Shown here piece by piece: positions 1 through 8,542 of a stretch of DNA of 64,000 nucleotides (positions within the stretch are counted from its first letter, which is position 1; each line of letters starts with the position of its first letter). Under the pieces are notes generated by a model. It had not been told where the DNA came from, did not search any database, and was given only the letters and a program-made list of their open reading frames with translations. Source of the stretch: Sphingomonas montana (GTDB taxonomy: Bacteria; Pseudomonadota; Alphaproteobacteria; Sphingomonadales; Sphingomonadaceae); NCBI RefSeq assembly GCF_001956315.1, contig NZ_MOLY01000036.1:93523-157522 (forward strand), written 5' to 3'. The position numbers and the translations under genes are program-made.

Positions 1-273
1 GACGACCGGCACACCGAGCGGTGCCAGCGCCCGCCGAGCCATCTCGGCCTCCCACAACGCCGACCGTCGCTCCTGCGCCGCCTGCACCGCGGCATTGTCA
101 CGCCACGCCGCGACCGTATCGGGCACCGCGACCCCCGCCAGCCGTTCCGCCAGCGTACCCGCCAGCCGTTCCGCCACCGCCGCGCACAGCATTCCCGTCC
201 AGCGCGGGTCGTCGAACGCCGCGGCCTGCGCCGGATCCGCCAGCACCGCCACCAGGTCGCGCGCCGCGTTCAT
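1..273 (-). CDS. Nucleotidyltransferase family protein (partial)
   Basis: Partial gene running off the left edge. It begins with ATG at 273, inside an ATGA overlap with the stop of the upstream kinase gene, so translation is probably coupled. The visible 91 residues start MNAARDLVAVLADP and are Ala/Arg-rich and helical. The nucleotidyltransferase active site would lie beyond the edge, so the name rests on gene order: in sphingomonads the HPr-rel-A cassette (PqqD-like protein, HprK-related kinase) is followed by a nucleotidyltransferase-family protein. An eight-residue duplication lies around residues 33-48. Confidence 0.55.
   Translation of the reverse strand, partial: MNAARDLVAVLADPAQAAAFDDPRWTGMLCAAVAERLAGTLAERLAGVAVPDTVAAWRDNAAVQAAQERRSALWEAEMARRALAPLGVPVV
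137..176. repeat. 24-bp in-frame tandem repeat, about 1.7 copies
   Basis: The unit beginning GCCAGCCGTTCCGCCA occurs at 137 and again at 161, a 24-nt period. It lies inside the leftward nucleotidyltransferase-like gene and duplicates residues similar to AERLAGTL. Being a multiple of three, it keeps the frame. Confidence 0.8.
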
Positions 274-1130
274 GGCAGTGCTGCCCACAGCTGCTCGACC
301 ATCCCCACCGCCGTGTCGGTGTCGGGATAATCGACCGCCACCGTCGGCACTGCCGTCACCAGGCGGGTCAGCGCGTCATAGCCCGCCCGCCCCAGCGGCA
401 CATAGTTGGTCGATGCCTGCGTCAGCCGGACGAACGTCTCCGCCGGCCCCATCGCCTCCGCCGCCTCCGGCCGGCCGAACTGCGGGAACAGGATCAGCGC
501 GGGGATGGCCGGCGCGTCCATCCGCGCGATCGCTTGGGCATCGGGCCGTAAATGCCGCAACCGGCCCTTCGGTGTACCGGTCAGCGCCGCGCCGAACCGG
601 GCATCCGGCACATGGCGCAGCATCTCGTCGATCGCCCCGTTCTTCAGGCTCGTCGCGCGCGGAAACGCGCGCGCCGCCCCCGTCGCCAAGTCGATCAGCG
701 CGAATTCGTCGCCCATCAGCCGCCAGCCGCGCGTCGCCAGCACCGCCGCCAGCGTCGACTTGCCCGACCCCGACTCACCCGACATGATGAGCGCGCGCCC
801 GTCGCGCTCCACGCTCGACGCATGCAGCAACAGCCAGCGCCGCTCCCCCAGCGCCAGTTGCAGGTTCATCCCGATTTCCGCCGCCAGCACGCCGTGCGCC
901 AGGTCCAGCGGCAGGGCATCGGGCAGCATATGGTCGCCACGCACCGTCACCGACGGCCGTATCCAGCGCCGCCACGGCCGCGCTGCTTCCAGTCGAACGG
1001 TATAGTCGGGAACGCCCGTGGGTGGCGGATAGTCGCGGTACAGGTCCGCGAGCGCCGCGATCGGCCCCGCCCAGTCCGACCCCACCCGGAACGCGACCGG
1101 CCCGATCTTCAGACCGATCGCATGCCTCAC
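270..1130 (-). CDS. HprK-related kinase A (HPr-rel-A system)
   Basis: A 286-residue protein with a C-terminal P-loop kinase domain. The Walker A motif GESGSGKST (about residue 118) is preceded by a hydrophobic strand, as in HPr kinase/phosphorylase, and MGDEFALID follows about 20 residues later. Unlike true HprK there is no recognisable N-terminal HPr-recognition domain; the first 110 residues are unlike known folds. It overlaps the upstream PqqD-like gene by ATGA and the downstream nucleotidyltransferase by ATGA, so all three are probably made together. The substrate is unknown. The assignment to the HPr-rel-A family rests on the motif plus the neighbours. Confidence 0.85.
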   Translation of the reverse strand: MRHAIGLKIGPVAFRVGSDWAGPIAALADLYRDYPPPTGVPDYTVRLEAARPWRRWIRPSVTVRGDHMLPDALPLDLAHGVLAAEIGMNLQLALGERRWLLLHASSVERDGRALIMSGESGSGKSTLAAVLATRGWRLMGDEFALIDLATGAARAFPRATSLKNGAIDEMLRHVPDARFGAALTGTPKGRLRHLRPDAQAIARMDAPAIPALILFPQFGRPEAAEAMGPAETFVRLTQASTNYVPLGRAGYDALTRLVTAVPTVAVDYPDTDTAVGMVEQLWAALP

Positions 1131-1414
1131 GCCGCGCGGACCAGCCCGGCCGCGTGCAGTTCGGCCAGCCGCGCTGCGACCACCGCAGCGACATCGCCGT
1201 CCAGCTCATAGGTCGCACGCAACCGCGCCACGATCTCCTCAGCCGTCGCGCCGCCGCCCCTGCCATCGGCGTCGGGAGCGATCTCGGCCAGGATTTCCGG
1301 CAGCGGCGGCGCCAGCAGATGCGTCATGCCCGACGGCGCATGGAACACGACCGCGAACCCCTCGATCATCACCGACGGCATCACCGCGTCGGCGATATGG
1401 CGGGCCGCATCCAT
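1127..1414 (-). CDS. PqqD-like peptide chaperone (HPr-rel-A system)
   Basis: A 95-residue protein with the pattern of PqqD-type RiPP recognition elements: a beta-rich N-terminus ending LLAPPLPEILAEI, then a winged-helix C-terminus (ATAEEIVARLRATYELDGDVAAVVAARLAELHAAGLV). PqqD-like domains present precursor peptides to modifying enzymes. Here it sits before an HprK-related kinase, the defining pair of the HPr-rel-A system. It follows the Tat-type protein gene by 10 nt and overlaps the kinase start. Which peptide it binds cannot be told; no short precursor is obvious nearby. Confidence 0.8.
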   Translation of the reverse strand: MDAARHIADAVMPSVMIEGFAVVFHAPSGMTHLLAPPLPEILAEIAPDADGRGGGATAEEIVARLRATYELDGDVAAVVAARLAELHAAGLVRAA

Positions 1415-1424
1415 CGGCGCGCCG

Positions 1425-1862
1425 CTACTTCGCCCTGATCGAAACGAAACAGGTGAAACCGCTCTGCCCGTTCTGCAGGCGCAGCATGTAGTTGGTGTAG
1501 GCCTGCGTCTGCTCGCGCGTCGTGCCGGGGTAAAGTCGGCCGTTCATCAACGCGTCGCGGATTTCCTGGCCCTTCAACGGCTGATAGGGCGGGCGCACCG
1601 CACCACGCGTGTACGGTGGCACGACGGTGCCGTCGCGCAACAGCCAGCCGCCCGACTGCCGCGGCTGCGGAACGGGGATCTCGCAGGTCAGCACCGATGT
1701 CGCGGTCTGCGCCAGCGCGGGGCGGATCGTCACCACCATCGACGCGCCGGCCGCACCCAGCATCAGCGCGCGCCGCCGCGACGCACCGGCGGGCACGTCC
1801 GCGGTCGCCGGGCCAGCAACATCCGCGTCATGCGCGGGACCGTCGATCCTGTCTTCGCTCAC
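1425..1862 (-). CDS. Exported hypothetical protein, Tat-like signal, first gene of HPr-rel-A cassette
   Basis: 145 residues. An acidic N-terminus leads into SRRRALMLGAAGASM, a hydrophobic stretch and RPALAQ, which reads as a twin-arginine-type signal with an AxA-like cleavage site near residue 51. The mature part is about 95 residues with two cysteines (LTCEIP and GFTCFVS) that could pair in the periplasm. I do not recognise a catalytic motif. It is the first gene of a leftward four-gene set and is divergent from phoR. By position it may be the substrate or partner of the PqqD-like/HprK-like pair (inference). Confidence 0.7.
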   Translation of the reverse strand: MSEDRIDGPAHDADVAGPATADVPAGASRRRALMLGAAGASMVVTIRPALAQTATSVLTCEIPVPQPRQSGGWLLRDGTVVPPYTRGAVRPPYQPLKGQEIRDALMNGRLYPGTTREQTQAYTNYMLRLQNGQSGFTCFVSIRAK

Positions 1863-1994
1863 CGCCGGCCCTCCACGCTATCATGCCGATTCCTAACCGC
1901 GAACGCGGGTGAAAGCGAGATGCCGCCGCCACCGTTAAGGACGATTGTAGGAGGATCATAGGATTGTCACAAAACCGGCCCTAATGTGGGGCCG

Positions 1995-3281
1995 ATGCGC
2001 ATCACTCTCGCCCTGCTGTCCGGTGTCGCCGCCGGTGTCGTCGCCTGGCTGCTCGGCAGCCCGCTGGCCGCGTTGCTGTTCTGCGGCGGCATCGTCGCGG
2101 CGCTCGCCTTCGTGGCGTCCGCCCCCTGGCCCACGGCGATGCGGGTTGCCGTCGTGGATGATCCGCCGGTGCCGGCGCTCGGCATCGATCCGGTGCTGGA
2201 TGCGATCCGCGATCCGCTGCTGGTCATCGAACGGCAGCATGTCCGCCACGCCAATCGCGCCGCCCGCGCGCTGCTGGGCGATCATATCGTGGGGGAGGAC
2301 GTCCGCCTCGCCATCCGCCACCCCGCCGCCGCCGATCGGCTGGCCGGCCGCCGGACGGGCGACGAAAGCCCCGTCGAACTGGTCGGGCTGGGCGATCATG
2401 CCCGCCGGTTCGCGCTGACCGTCCACCCGCTCACCGCCGACGCGCGGCTGGCCCGGCTGGTCGATCGCACCGCGATCCATGCGGCCGAGCGGTCGCGCGT
2501 CGATTTCGTCGCCAACGCCAGCCACGAACTGCGCACCCCGCTCGCCACGCTGCTGGGCTTCATCGAAACGCTGGAGGATCGCAACGCGGCCGAGGACGGC
2601 CCCACCCGCGCACGGTTCCTGAAGATCATGTTCGGCGAAGCAAAACGCATGCAGCGGCTGGTCGACGATCTCATGTCGCTCAGCCGGATCGAGGCCGACA
2701 AATACAGCCTGCCGCAGGATGCGGTCCCGCTCGACAAATTGCTGGCCGATGTCCGCCGCGCGCTGATCGCCGGGCTGGAACTGACCGAGGACCGGATCGT
2801 GGTGACGCAGGACGGCACGCCCTGCGCCGTGGCGGGCGACCGGGCACAACTGTCGCAACTGCTCCACAACGTCATCGGCAACGCGCTGAAATATGGCCGG
2901 CCCGGCACGCCCGTGACGGTCGATCTGGCGTCCACCCCCGGCATGATCCGGCTGACCGTGGCGGACCGCGGCGATGGCATCCCGCCCGAACATCTGCCGC
3001 GCATCACGGAACGCTTCTACCGCGTCGATCCGGGCCGCAGCCGTGCGCTCGGCGGCACCGGGCTCGGCCTCGCCATCGTCAAGCATATCGTCGAACGGCA
3101 TCGTGGCCGGCTGTCGATCGACAGCGTCGTCGGTACCGGCACCACCGTCACCATGCTGCTGCCGGTCGCCGTCGTCGTCGAACCGGCCGGTTTGGAGGAG
3201 CAGGTGTCATCAAAGCGTCATGAAAGCGTCACAGGGGAAGAGCCGAAACGACCTAGCGCGGCCTCTCGGGACGCCGCTTGA
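1995..3281 (+). CDS. phoR: Phosphate regulon sensor histidine kinase PhoR
   Basis: Membrane-bound histidine kinase of about 428 residues that phosphorylates PhoB under phosphate limitation and is held off by Pst/PhoU when phosphate is plentiful. Two hydrophobic segments fill residues 1-45, a PAS-like region follows (about 60-150), then the dimerisation domain with phospho-acceptor His177 in NASHELRTPLA, the N box LLHNVIGNALKYG and the G boxes DRGDGIPPEH and GGTGLGLAIVKHI. ATG 1995 is preceded by GTGGGG; an in-frame GTG at 1986 is an alternative. It heads the pst operon. Its last codons overlap a Pho box that serves pstS, giving the odd tail SSKRHESVTG. Confidence 0.95.
   Translation: MRITLALLSGVAAGVVAWLLGSPLAALLFCGGIVAALAFVASAPWPTAMRVAVVDDPPVPALGIDPVLDAIRDPLLVIERQHVRHANRAARALLGDHIVGEDVRLAIRHPAAADRLAGRRTGDESPVELVGLGDHARRFALTVHPLTADARLARLVDRTAIHAAERSRVDFVANASHELRTPLATLLGFIETLEDRNAAEDGPTRARFLKIMFGEAKRMQRLVDDLMSLSRIEADKYSLPQDAVPLDKLLADVRRALIAGLELTEDRIVVTQDGTPCAVAGDRAQLSQLLHNVIGNALKYGRPGTPVTVDLASTPGMIRLTVADRGDGIPPEHLPRITERFYRVDPGRSRALGGTGLGLAIVKHIVERHRGRLSIDSVVGTGTTVTMLLPVAVVVEPAGLEEQVSSKRHESVTGEEPKRPSAASRDAA
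3205..3232 (+). promoter_or_regulatory. Pho box, three 11-bp direct-repeat units, upstream of pstS
   Basis: Three hexamers recur at exactly 11 bp: TGTCAT (3205-3210), CGTCAT (3216-3221) and CGTCAC (3227-3232), separated by CAAAG and GAAAG. This is the architecture of PhoB operators, which consist of TGTCA-type 7-mers with 4-bp AT-rich spacers. It lies within the 3' end of phoR, about 70 nt before pstS. PhoB bound here would activate pstSCAB-phoUB separately from phoR. Confidence 0.85.
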
Positions 3282-3300
3282 GCCTCCCATGGAGCCATCG

Positions 3301-4362
3301 ATGATCAGCAGGACCATGGGTATGGCGTGGGCGGCCCCGGGGGCAGCCCTTGCGGCGGCGCTGGCGCTGTCGGCCTGCTCGAACGGCGGCGGCAACGCCT
3401 CCCGCGATCAGATCCGCGCCGTCGGCTCGTCCACCGTCTATCCGTTCACCACCGCCGTCACCGAACAGTTCGCCCGCCGCCAGACGCAGTTCAAGGCGCC
3501 CATCGTCGAATCGACCGGCACCGGCGCGGGCATGAAACTGTTCTGCGCCGGCGTCGGCGCGCGCTTCCCCGATATCGAAAACGCATCGCGTGCCATCAAG
3601 AAATCCGAAATGGACGATTGCACCAAGAACGGCGTGCGCGACATCGTGGAGATCCAGATCGGCATCGACGGCATCGTCATGGCCGAAAGCCTGCGGGGCG
3701 AAGCGATGCGCCTGACCCCGGCCGACGTCTACCGCGCACTTGCCGCCGATCCCTACGGCAAGCCGCAGACCGCAAAGCTCTGGCGCGACGTGAACCCCGC
3801 GCTGCCCGCCATCCCGATCGTCGTCTACGGCCCGCCACCCACGTCCGGCACGCGCGATGCGTTCGCCGAACTGATCCTGCAGAAGGGTTGCGACGCGAAC
3901 CCAGCGATGGACGCACTGAAAAAGGCCGATGCCAAGCGCCACACCGCGATCTGCACCAAGGTCCGCGAGGACGGCGCCTATGTCGAATCCGGCGAAAACG
4001 ACAATCTGATCGTCCAGAAACTGTCGGCCAATCCCGATGCGGTCGGCGTCTTCGGCTACAGCTTCCTCGAAGAGAATGCCGACCGCGTCCGCGGCATCCC
4101 GATGAACGGCATCGTGCCGACCTACGAGACGATCGCCGACTACAGCTATCCCGGCTCCCGCCCGCTCTACATCTATGTGAAGGGGCAGCATCTGAACGTC
4201 GTGCCAGGCCTGCGCGAATTGGTCGCCGAATATGCCAACGACTGGGGCCGCGGCGGCTATCTGGCTCGACGCGGGCTGATCGTCGCCCCCGCCGACGTGT
4301 CGGAACGCAACCGCCAAATCGCGCTCAACTTCACGCCGCTCGATCCGGCCACGGTGAAATAA
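3301..4362 (+). CDS. pstS: Periplasmic phosphate-binding lipoprotein PstS
   Basis: Substrate-binding component of the high-affinity phosphate ABC importer, about 353 residues. A lipoprotein signal with lipobox LSAC places the acylated Cys at residue 26. Phosphate-ligand segments are visible: GSSTVYPFTTAV near residue 43, STGTGAGMK near 69 and TSGTRDAF near 181. ATG 3301 is chosen because GGAG at 3291-3294 gives a good ribosome-binding site; an in-frame ATG at 3289 lies just upstream. Cys pairs in the mature part (FCAGVG, DDCTKNG, QKGCDA, AICTK) are typical of the longer alphaproteobacterial PstS group. pstC starts 3 nt after the stop. Confidence 0.95.
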   Translation: MISRTMGMAWAAPGAALAAALALSACSNGGGNASRDQIRAVGSSTVYPFTTAVTEQFARRQTQFKAPIVESTGTGAGMKLFCAGVGARFPDIENASRAIKKSEMDDCTKNGVRDIVEIQIGIDGIVMAESLRGEAMRLTPADVYRALAADPYGKPQTAKLWRDVNPALPAIPIVVYGPPPTSGTRDAFAELILQKGCDANPAMDALKKADAKRHTAICTKVREDGAYVESGENDNLIVQKLSANPDAVGVFGYSFLEENADRVRGIPMNGIVPTYETIADYSYPGSRPLYIYVKGQHLNVVPGLRELVAEYANDWGRGGYLARRGLIVAPADVSERNRQIALNFTPLDPATVK

Positions 4363-4365
4363 CCG

Positions 4366-5721
4366 ATGTCGCCTGCGCTCTTCCTCCTGCTCGTCGCCGG
4401 GCTTGCTTTCATCGGCTGGCTCACCGGCCGCGCGCGCGCCGCCCGTTTCACCGGCACCGGCGCCAACCGGCCGCACAGCCTGCCCTCCTATCATGGCTGG
4501 TACGTGGCGCTCTGGGCGCTGGCCCCCGCCCTGCTGTTCCTGGCGGTCTGGGCCTTCGTGTCGCCCGGTCTGGTCGACGGCGCGGTCACCGCCACGCCGC
4601 AATCCGCCGCGATCCGGCTCGATCCGGCCGATCTGACGGCGGAGGTCCGCGCGCTCGGCACCGGTGCGCTCACCACCGCCTTCCATCCGGAGGTCGTGCC
4701 GCTCATTCCCGTATTCCAGCGGGTGCAGACGCATTATGACGTCATCGGCGGCGTCGTGGCGCTGCTGCTCGCCTTTGCCGGCGGCGCGTTCGCCTTCACC
4801 CGCGTCAAGCCGGACTTCCGCGCCCGCACCCGCGTCGAACGGCTCGTCATGGCCGCGCTGCTCGGTGCATCGCTGATCGCGGTGCTCACCACGCTCGGTA
4901 TCGTGCTGTCGCTGCTGTTCGAATCGATGCGCTTCTTCGCCCGCGTGTCGCCCATCGAATTCCTGTTCGGCACGCTCTGGTCGCCGCAGACCGGGGACAG
5001 CGGCACGTTCGGCGCGGTGCCACTGTTCTGGGGTACCATCTTCATAGGCGCGATCATCGCCATGATCGTCGCGATTCCGCTGGGCCTGATGAGCGCGATC
5101 TACCTGACGCAATATGCCAAGCCCGCCACCCGCCGCTGGATGAAACCGATCCTGGAGGTGCTCGCGGGCGTCCCCACCGTCGTCTACGGCTACTTCGCCG
5201 CGCTCACCGTGGCGCCCGCGATCCGCGATTTCGCGGCATTCGTCGGCATCCCCGGCGCTTCGTCGGAAAGCGCGCTGGCCGCCGGCCTCGTCATGGGCGT
5301 CATGATCATCCCGTTCGTCTCCTCGATGGCGGACGACAGCATCGCCGCGGTGCCGCAATCGATGCGTGACGGATCGCTCGCCATGGGGGCCACCACGTCC
5401 GAAACGATCCGCAAGGTCCTCGTTCCGGCTGCCCTGCCCGGTGTCGTGGGCGGCGTCCTGCTCGCGGTCAGCCGGGCGATCGGCGAAACGATGATCGTCG
5501 TGATGGCCGCCGGTCTCGCGGCGAACCTGACCGCCAATCCCTTCTCCAGCGTCACGACGGTCACCACGCAGATCGTCCAGCTGCTGACCGGCGACCAGGA
5601 ATTCGACAGTGCCAAGACGCTGGCCGCCTTCGCGCTCGGCCTCGTGCTGTTCATCGTGACGCTGCTGCTCAACATCGTGGCGCTGCGGGTCGTGAAGAAA
5701 TATCGCGAGGCCTACGAATGA
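4366..5721 (+). CDS. pstC: Phosphate ABC transporter permease PstC
   Basis: Inner-membrane permease of the Pst importer, 451 residues, longer than the roughly 320 of E. coli PstC because of an N-terminal membrane/periplasmic extension (about 150 residues with two hydrophobic segments). The permease core begins near residue 155. The segment ESMRFFARVSPIEFLFGTLWSPQ is typical of PstC, and the cytoplasmic coupling loop reads MRDGSLAMGATTSETIRKVLVPAALPG. It ends in an ATGA overlap with pstA, as expected for equimolar permease subunits. Confidence 0.95.
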   Translation: MSPALFLLLVAGLAFIGWLTGRARAARFTGTGANRPHSLPSYHGWYVALWALAPALLFLAVWAFVSPGLVDGAVTATPQSAAIRLDPADLTAEVRALGTGALTTAFHPEVVPLIPVFQRVQTHYDVIGGVVALLLAFAGGAFAFTRVKPDFRARTRVERLVMAALLGASLIAVLTTLGIVLSLLFESMRFFARVSPIEFLFGTLWSPQTGDSGTFGAVPLFWGTIFIGAIIAMIVAIPLGLMSAIYLTQYAKPATRRWMKPILEVLAGVPTVVYGYFAALTVAPAIRDFAAFVGIPGASSESALAAGLVMGVMIIPFVSSMADDSIAAVPQSMRDGSLAMGATTSETIRKVLVPAALPGVVGGVLLAVSRAIGETMIVVMAAGLAANLTANPFSSVTTVTTQIVQLLTGDQEFDSAKTLAAFALGLVLFIVTLLLNIVALRVVKKYREAYE

Positions 5722-7013
5722 GCACGATCGCCCCCGTGATGCAGCCCACGCCCAAGCCGCAGCAGGCGCGCGTGCCGACCGACTGGACCACCACGTCGAT
5801 GCAGGGCCGCATCCGCCGCCGCTACCGCGCGGAACGGCGCTTCCGCCTGCTCGGCGCCGGCGCAGTCCTGTTGTCCACGGCGTTCTTGATCTTCCTGCTC
5901 GTGTCGATGCTCGGTCAGGGGCTGCGCGGTTTCACGCAGACCGAACTGCGGCTGCCGATGGATTTCCCCGCGGCCCGCCTCGCGCTCGATCAGGCCGCGC
6001 TGGCCGGTCCGAACGCCCGCGCCGCACTGGCCGCCGTCGATCTGGAAGCGGCGACCGCGCAGGCCGCCGACCGCGCCTATGGTGCTGGCGCGTACCGCCT
6101 GCTGTCCGACGGCGCGTGGCTGTCGGTCCGCTCCGCCATCCAGGCCGATCCGCACATCCTCACCCGCCGTATTGACATCTGGGTGCCCACCTCCACCGCG
6201 ATCGACCTCGCGGCAAAGGGCGACGCCGATGCGGATGCCGAGGCCGGCTACCGGCTGCTCGACGCCCGCAAGGCCGTCCGCACCTCGTTCAGCACCGCCT
6301 TCCTCACCGGCTCCGACTCGACCGACCCCACGCTGGTCGGCATCTGGGGGGCGCTCAAGGGCTCGCTGCTGACGATGTTCGTCACGCTCGTCCTGGCCTT
6401 CCCGGTCGGCGTGCTGTCGGCGCTGTATCTGGAGGAATATGCCGCCCGGAACCGCTGGACCGACCTGATCGAGGTATCGATCAACAATCTGGCCGCGGTC
6501 CCGTCGATCATCTTCGGGCTGCTCGGGCTCGCGGTGTTCCTGAACTTCCTCGACTTTCCCCGCTCCGCGCCGATCGTCGGCGGGCTCACGCTCGCGCTCA
6601 TGACGATGCCGGTCATCGTCATCGCCGGACGCAACGCGATCAAGTCGGTCCCGCCCTCGATCCGCGACGCCGCGCTCGGCATCGGCGCGTCGAAGGTCCA
6701 GGTCGTGTTCCACCACGTCCTGCCGCTGGCCCTGCCCGGCATCCTGACCGGCACGATCATCGGCATGGCGCGCGCGCTGGGCGAAACCGCGCCGCTGCTC
6801 ATGATCGGCATGCGCGCCTTCATCGCGTCGCCCCCCGGCGGCCTCGCCGATCCCGCCACCGTCCTCCCCGTCCAGATCTTCCTCTGGTCGGACGAAGTCA
6901 GCCGCGGGTTCGTCGAGAAGACCTCGGCGGCGATCATCGTTCTTCTGGTGTTCCTGCTCGCGATGAACGGGATCGCCATCTATCTCCGCAACAGGTTCGA
7001 ACGGCGCTGGTGA
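5718..7013 (+). CDS. pstA: Phosphate ABC transporter permease PstA
   Basis: Second permease subunit of the Pst importer, 431 residues. The first 200 residues carry one transmembrane helix and a long periplasmic insert ([20 protein letters not shown]), not found in the shorter E. coli protein; an extended PstA is usual in alphaproteobacteria. The core contains [12 protein letters not shown] and the EAA-type coupling loop [27 protein letters not shown]. It starts inside the pstC stop (ATGA) and ends in TGATG shared with pstB. Confidence 0.95.
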   Translation: MSTIAPVMQPTPKPQQARVPTDWTTTSMQGRIRRRYRAERRFRLLGAGAVLLSTAFLIFLLVSMLGQGLRGFTQTELRLPMDFPAARLALDQAALAGPNARAALAAVDLEAATAQAADRAYGAGAYRLLSDGAWLSVRSAIQADPHILTRRIDIWVPTSTAIDLAAKGDADADAEAGYRLLDARKAVRTSFSTAFLTGSDSTDPTLVGIWGALKGSLLTMFVTLVLAFPVGVLSALYLEEYAARNRWTDLIEVSINNLAAVPSIIFGLLGLAVFLNFLDFPRSAPIVGGLTLALMTMPVIVIAGRNAIKSVPPSIRDAALGIGASKVQVVFHHVLPLALPGILTGTIIGMARALGETAPLLMIGMRAFIASPPGGLADPATVLPVQIFLWSDEVSRGFVEKTSAAIIVLLVFLLAMNGIAIYLRNRFERRW

Positions 7014-7825
7014 TGACAGATACTTCCCTCAACGACCGCGCCACGCATCAGCAGACCGCCCCGGGCGGAACGCTGAAGATGACCGCGCGCGACGTCGACG
7101 TGTTCTACGGCTCGAAACAGGCTATCAAGAACGTCTCGATCGACGTCACCCAGGAAAATGTAACGGCCTTCATCGGCCCGTCGGGATGTGGCAAGTCCAC
7201 CTTCCTGCGCACGCTGAACCGGATGAACGACACGGTGGCCTCGGCCCGCGTGACCGGCGACATCACGCTCGACGGCAAGGACATCTACGGCGCGGACATG
7301 GACGTGGTGCAGCTACGCGCCCGCGTTGGCATGGTGTTCCAGAAACCGAACCCCTTCCCCAAGTCGATCTACGAAAACGTCGCCTACGGCCCGCGCATCC
7401 ACGGCCTGGCCAGCGCGAAGCCCGACATGGACGCGATCGTCGAAAAGTCGCTGCGCCGCGCCGGTCTGTGGGAAGAGGTGAAGGATCGGCTGACCGACAG
7501 CGGCACGGCCTTGTCGGGCGGGCAGCAGCAGCGATTGTGCATCGCCCGCGCGATTGCGGTCGACCCGGAAGTGATCCTGATGGACGAACCCTGTTCCGCG
7601 CTGGATCCGATCGCCACCGCCAAGATCGAGGAGCTGATCCACGAACTGCGCGGCCGCTATGCGATCGTCATCGTCACGCATAATATGCAACAGGCGGCGC
7701 GGGTTAGCCAAAAGACTGCCTTTTTCCATCTCGGAACGCTCGTCGAATATGGCGACACGTCCGATATCTTCACAAATCCCCGCCAGACGCGGACCAAGGA
7801 TTACATCACCGGCCGCTACGGCTGA
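7013..7825 (+). CDS. pstB: Phosphate import ATP-binding protein PstB
   Basis: ATPase of the Pst importer, about 270 residues. Walker [10 protein letters not shown] lies near residue 54, the Q-loop in [12 protein letters not shown], the ABC signature in [14 protein letters not shown], Walker B in [13 protein letters not shown] and the switch His in [14 protein letters not shown]. The motif [21 protein letters not shown] is diagnostic of PstB. ATG 7013 overlaps the pstA stop by one base; a GTG three bases earlier is possible. The C-terminal end DYITGRYG is typical. Confidence 0.96.
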   Translation: MTDTSLNDRATHQQTAPGGTLKMTARDVDVFYGSKQAIKNVSIDVTQENVTAFIGPSGCGKSTFLRTLNRMNDTVASARVTGDITLDGKDIYGADMDVVQLRARVGMVFQKPNPFPKSIYENVAYGPRIHGLASAKPDMDAIVEKSLRRAGLWEEVKDRLTDSGTALSGGQQQRLCIARAIAVDPEVILMDEPCSALDPIATAKIEELIHELRGRYAIVIVTHNMQQAARVSQKTAFFHLGTLVEYGDTSDIFTNPRQTRTKDYITGRYG

Positions 7826-7836
7826 GGAGCGACGAC

Positions 7837-8538
7837 ATGGTCACGGGTCATACGGTCAAGGCGTTCGACGAGGAGTTGGGGCAACTGCGCGCCCTCGTCT
7901 CCGAAATGGGCGGGCTGGCCGAGGCCGCCATCTCTGACGCGATCCAGGCGCTGGTCCGGCGTGACATGGGCGCCGCCTCACGCGTCGTGGACCAGGATCG
8001 CCGGATCGACGCGATCGAGGCGGAGGTGGAGCGCAAGGTCGTCCGGCTCATCGCGCTGCGGGCGCCGATGGCGGACGATTTGCGCGAGATCCTGGCCGCG
8101 ATGAAGATCAGCGGCGTGATCGAGCGGATCGGCGACTATGCCAAGAACATCGCCAAGCGCGTGCCGCTGCTCCAGGATGCGCGCGGGCTCGAACCGCTGT
8201 CGATCCTGCCGTCGATGGCGCGGCTTGTGTCCGAAATGGTGCATGACGTGCTCGACGCGTTCGTCGCGCGCGATCCGGACGCCGCACTCGTCGTCTGCGA
8301 AAATGACCGCGCGGTCGACGATTTCTACAACAGCCTGTTCCGCACGCTGCTGACCTACATGCTCGAAAATCCGCACACGATCACCTCGGCGACGCACCTG
8401 CTGTTCATCGCCAAGAACCTCGAACGGATCGGCGATCATGCCACCAACGTCGCCGAAATGGTCTATTTCGCCGCAACCGGCCGCCAGATGGTCGAACGGG
8501 CGAAGGGCGACGATACGCTCACCCCGGTGATGGAGTAA
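7837..8538 (+). CDS. phoU: Phosphate signalling protein PhoU
   Basis: Peripheral membrane regulator that links Pst transport state to PhoR and represses the Pho regulon when phosphate is plentiful. 233 residues forming two three-helix PhoU repeats. The metal-binding signatures are visible as ERIGDYAKNIAKR in the first repeat and LERIGDHATNVAEMVYF in the second. A GAGGAG ribosome-binding site lies 9 nt before ATG 7837. It sits between pstB and phoB as in many proteobacteria. Confidence 0.95.
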   Translation: MVTGHTVKAFDEELGQLRALVSEMGGLAEAAISDAIQALVRRDMGAASRVVDQDRRIDAIEAEVERKVVRLIALRAPMADDLREILAAMKISGVIERIGDYAKNIAKRVPLLQDARGLEPLSILPSMARLVSEMVHDVLDAFVARDPDAALVVCENDRAVDDFYNSLFRTLLTYMLENPHTITSATHLLFIAKNLERIGDHATNVAEMVYFAATGRQMVERAKGDDTLTPVME

Positions 8539-8542
8539 GATC

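Noticed and set aside
1965..1970. TTGTCAC before phoR as a second Pho box
   Set aside because: Only one half-site is present, without an 11-bp partner.
3253..5358. Leftward 701-codon frame opposite pstS and pstC
   Set aside because: Antisense to the pst operon; Asp/Arg/Gly-rich shadow frame.
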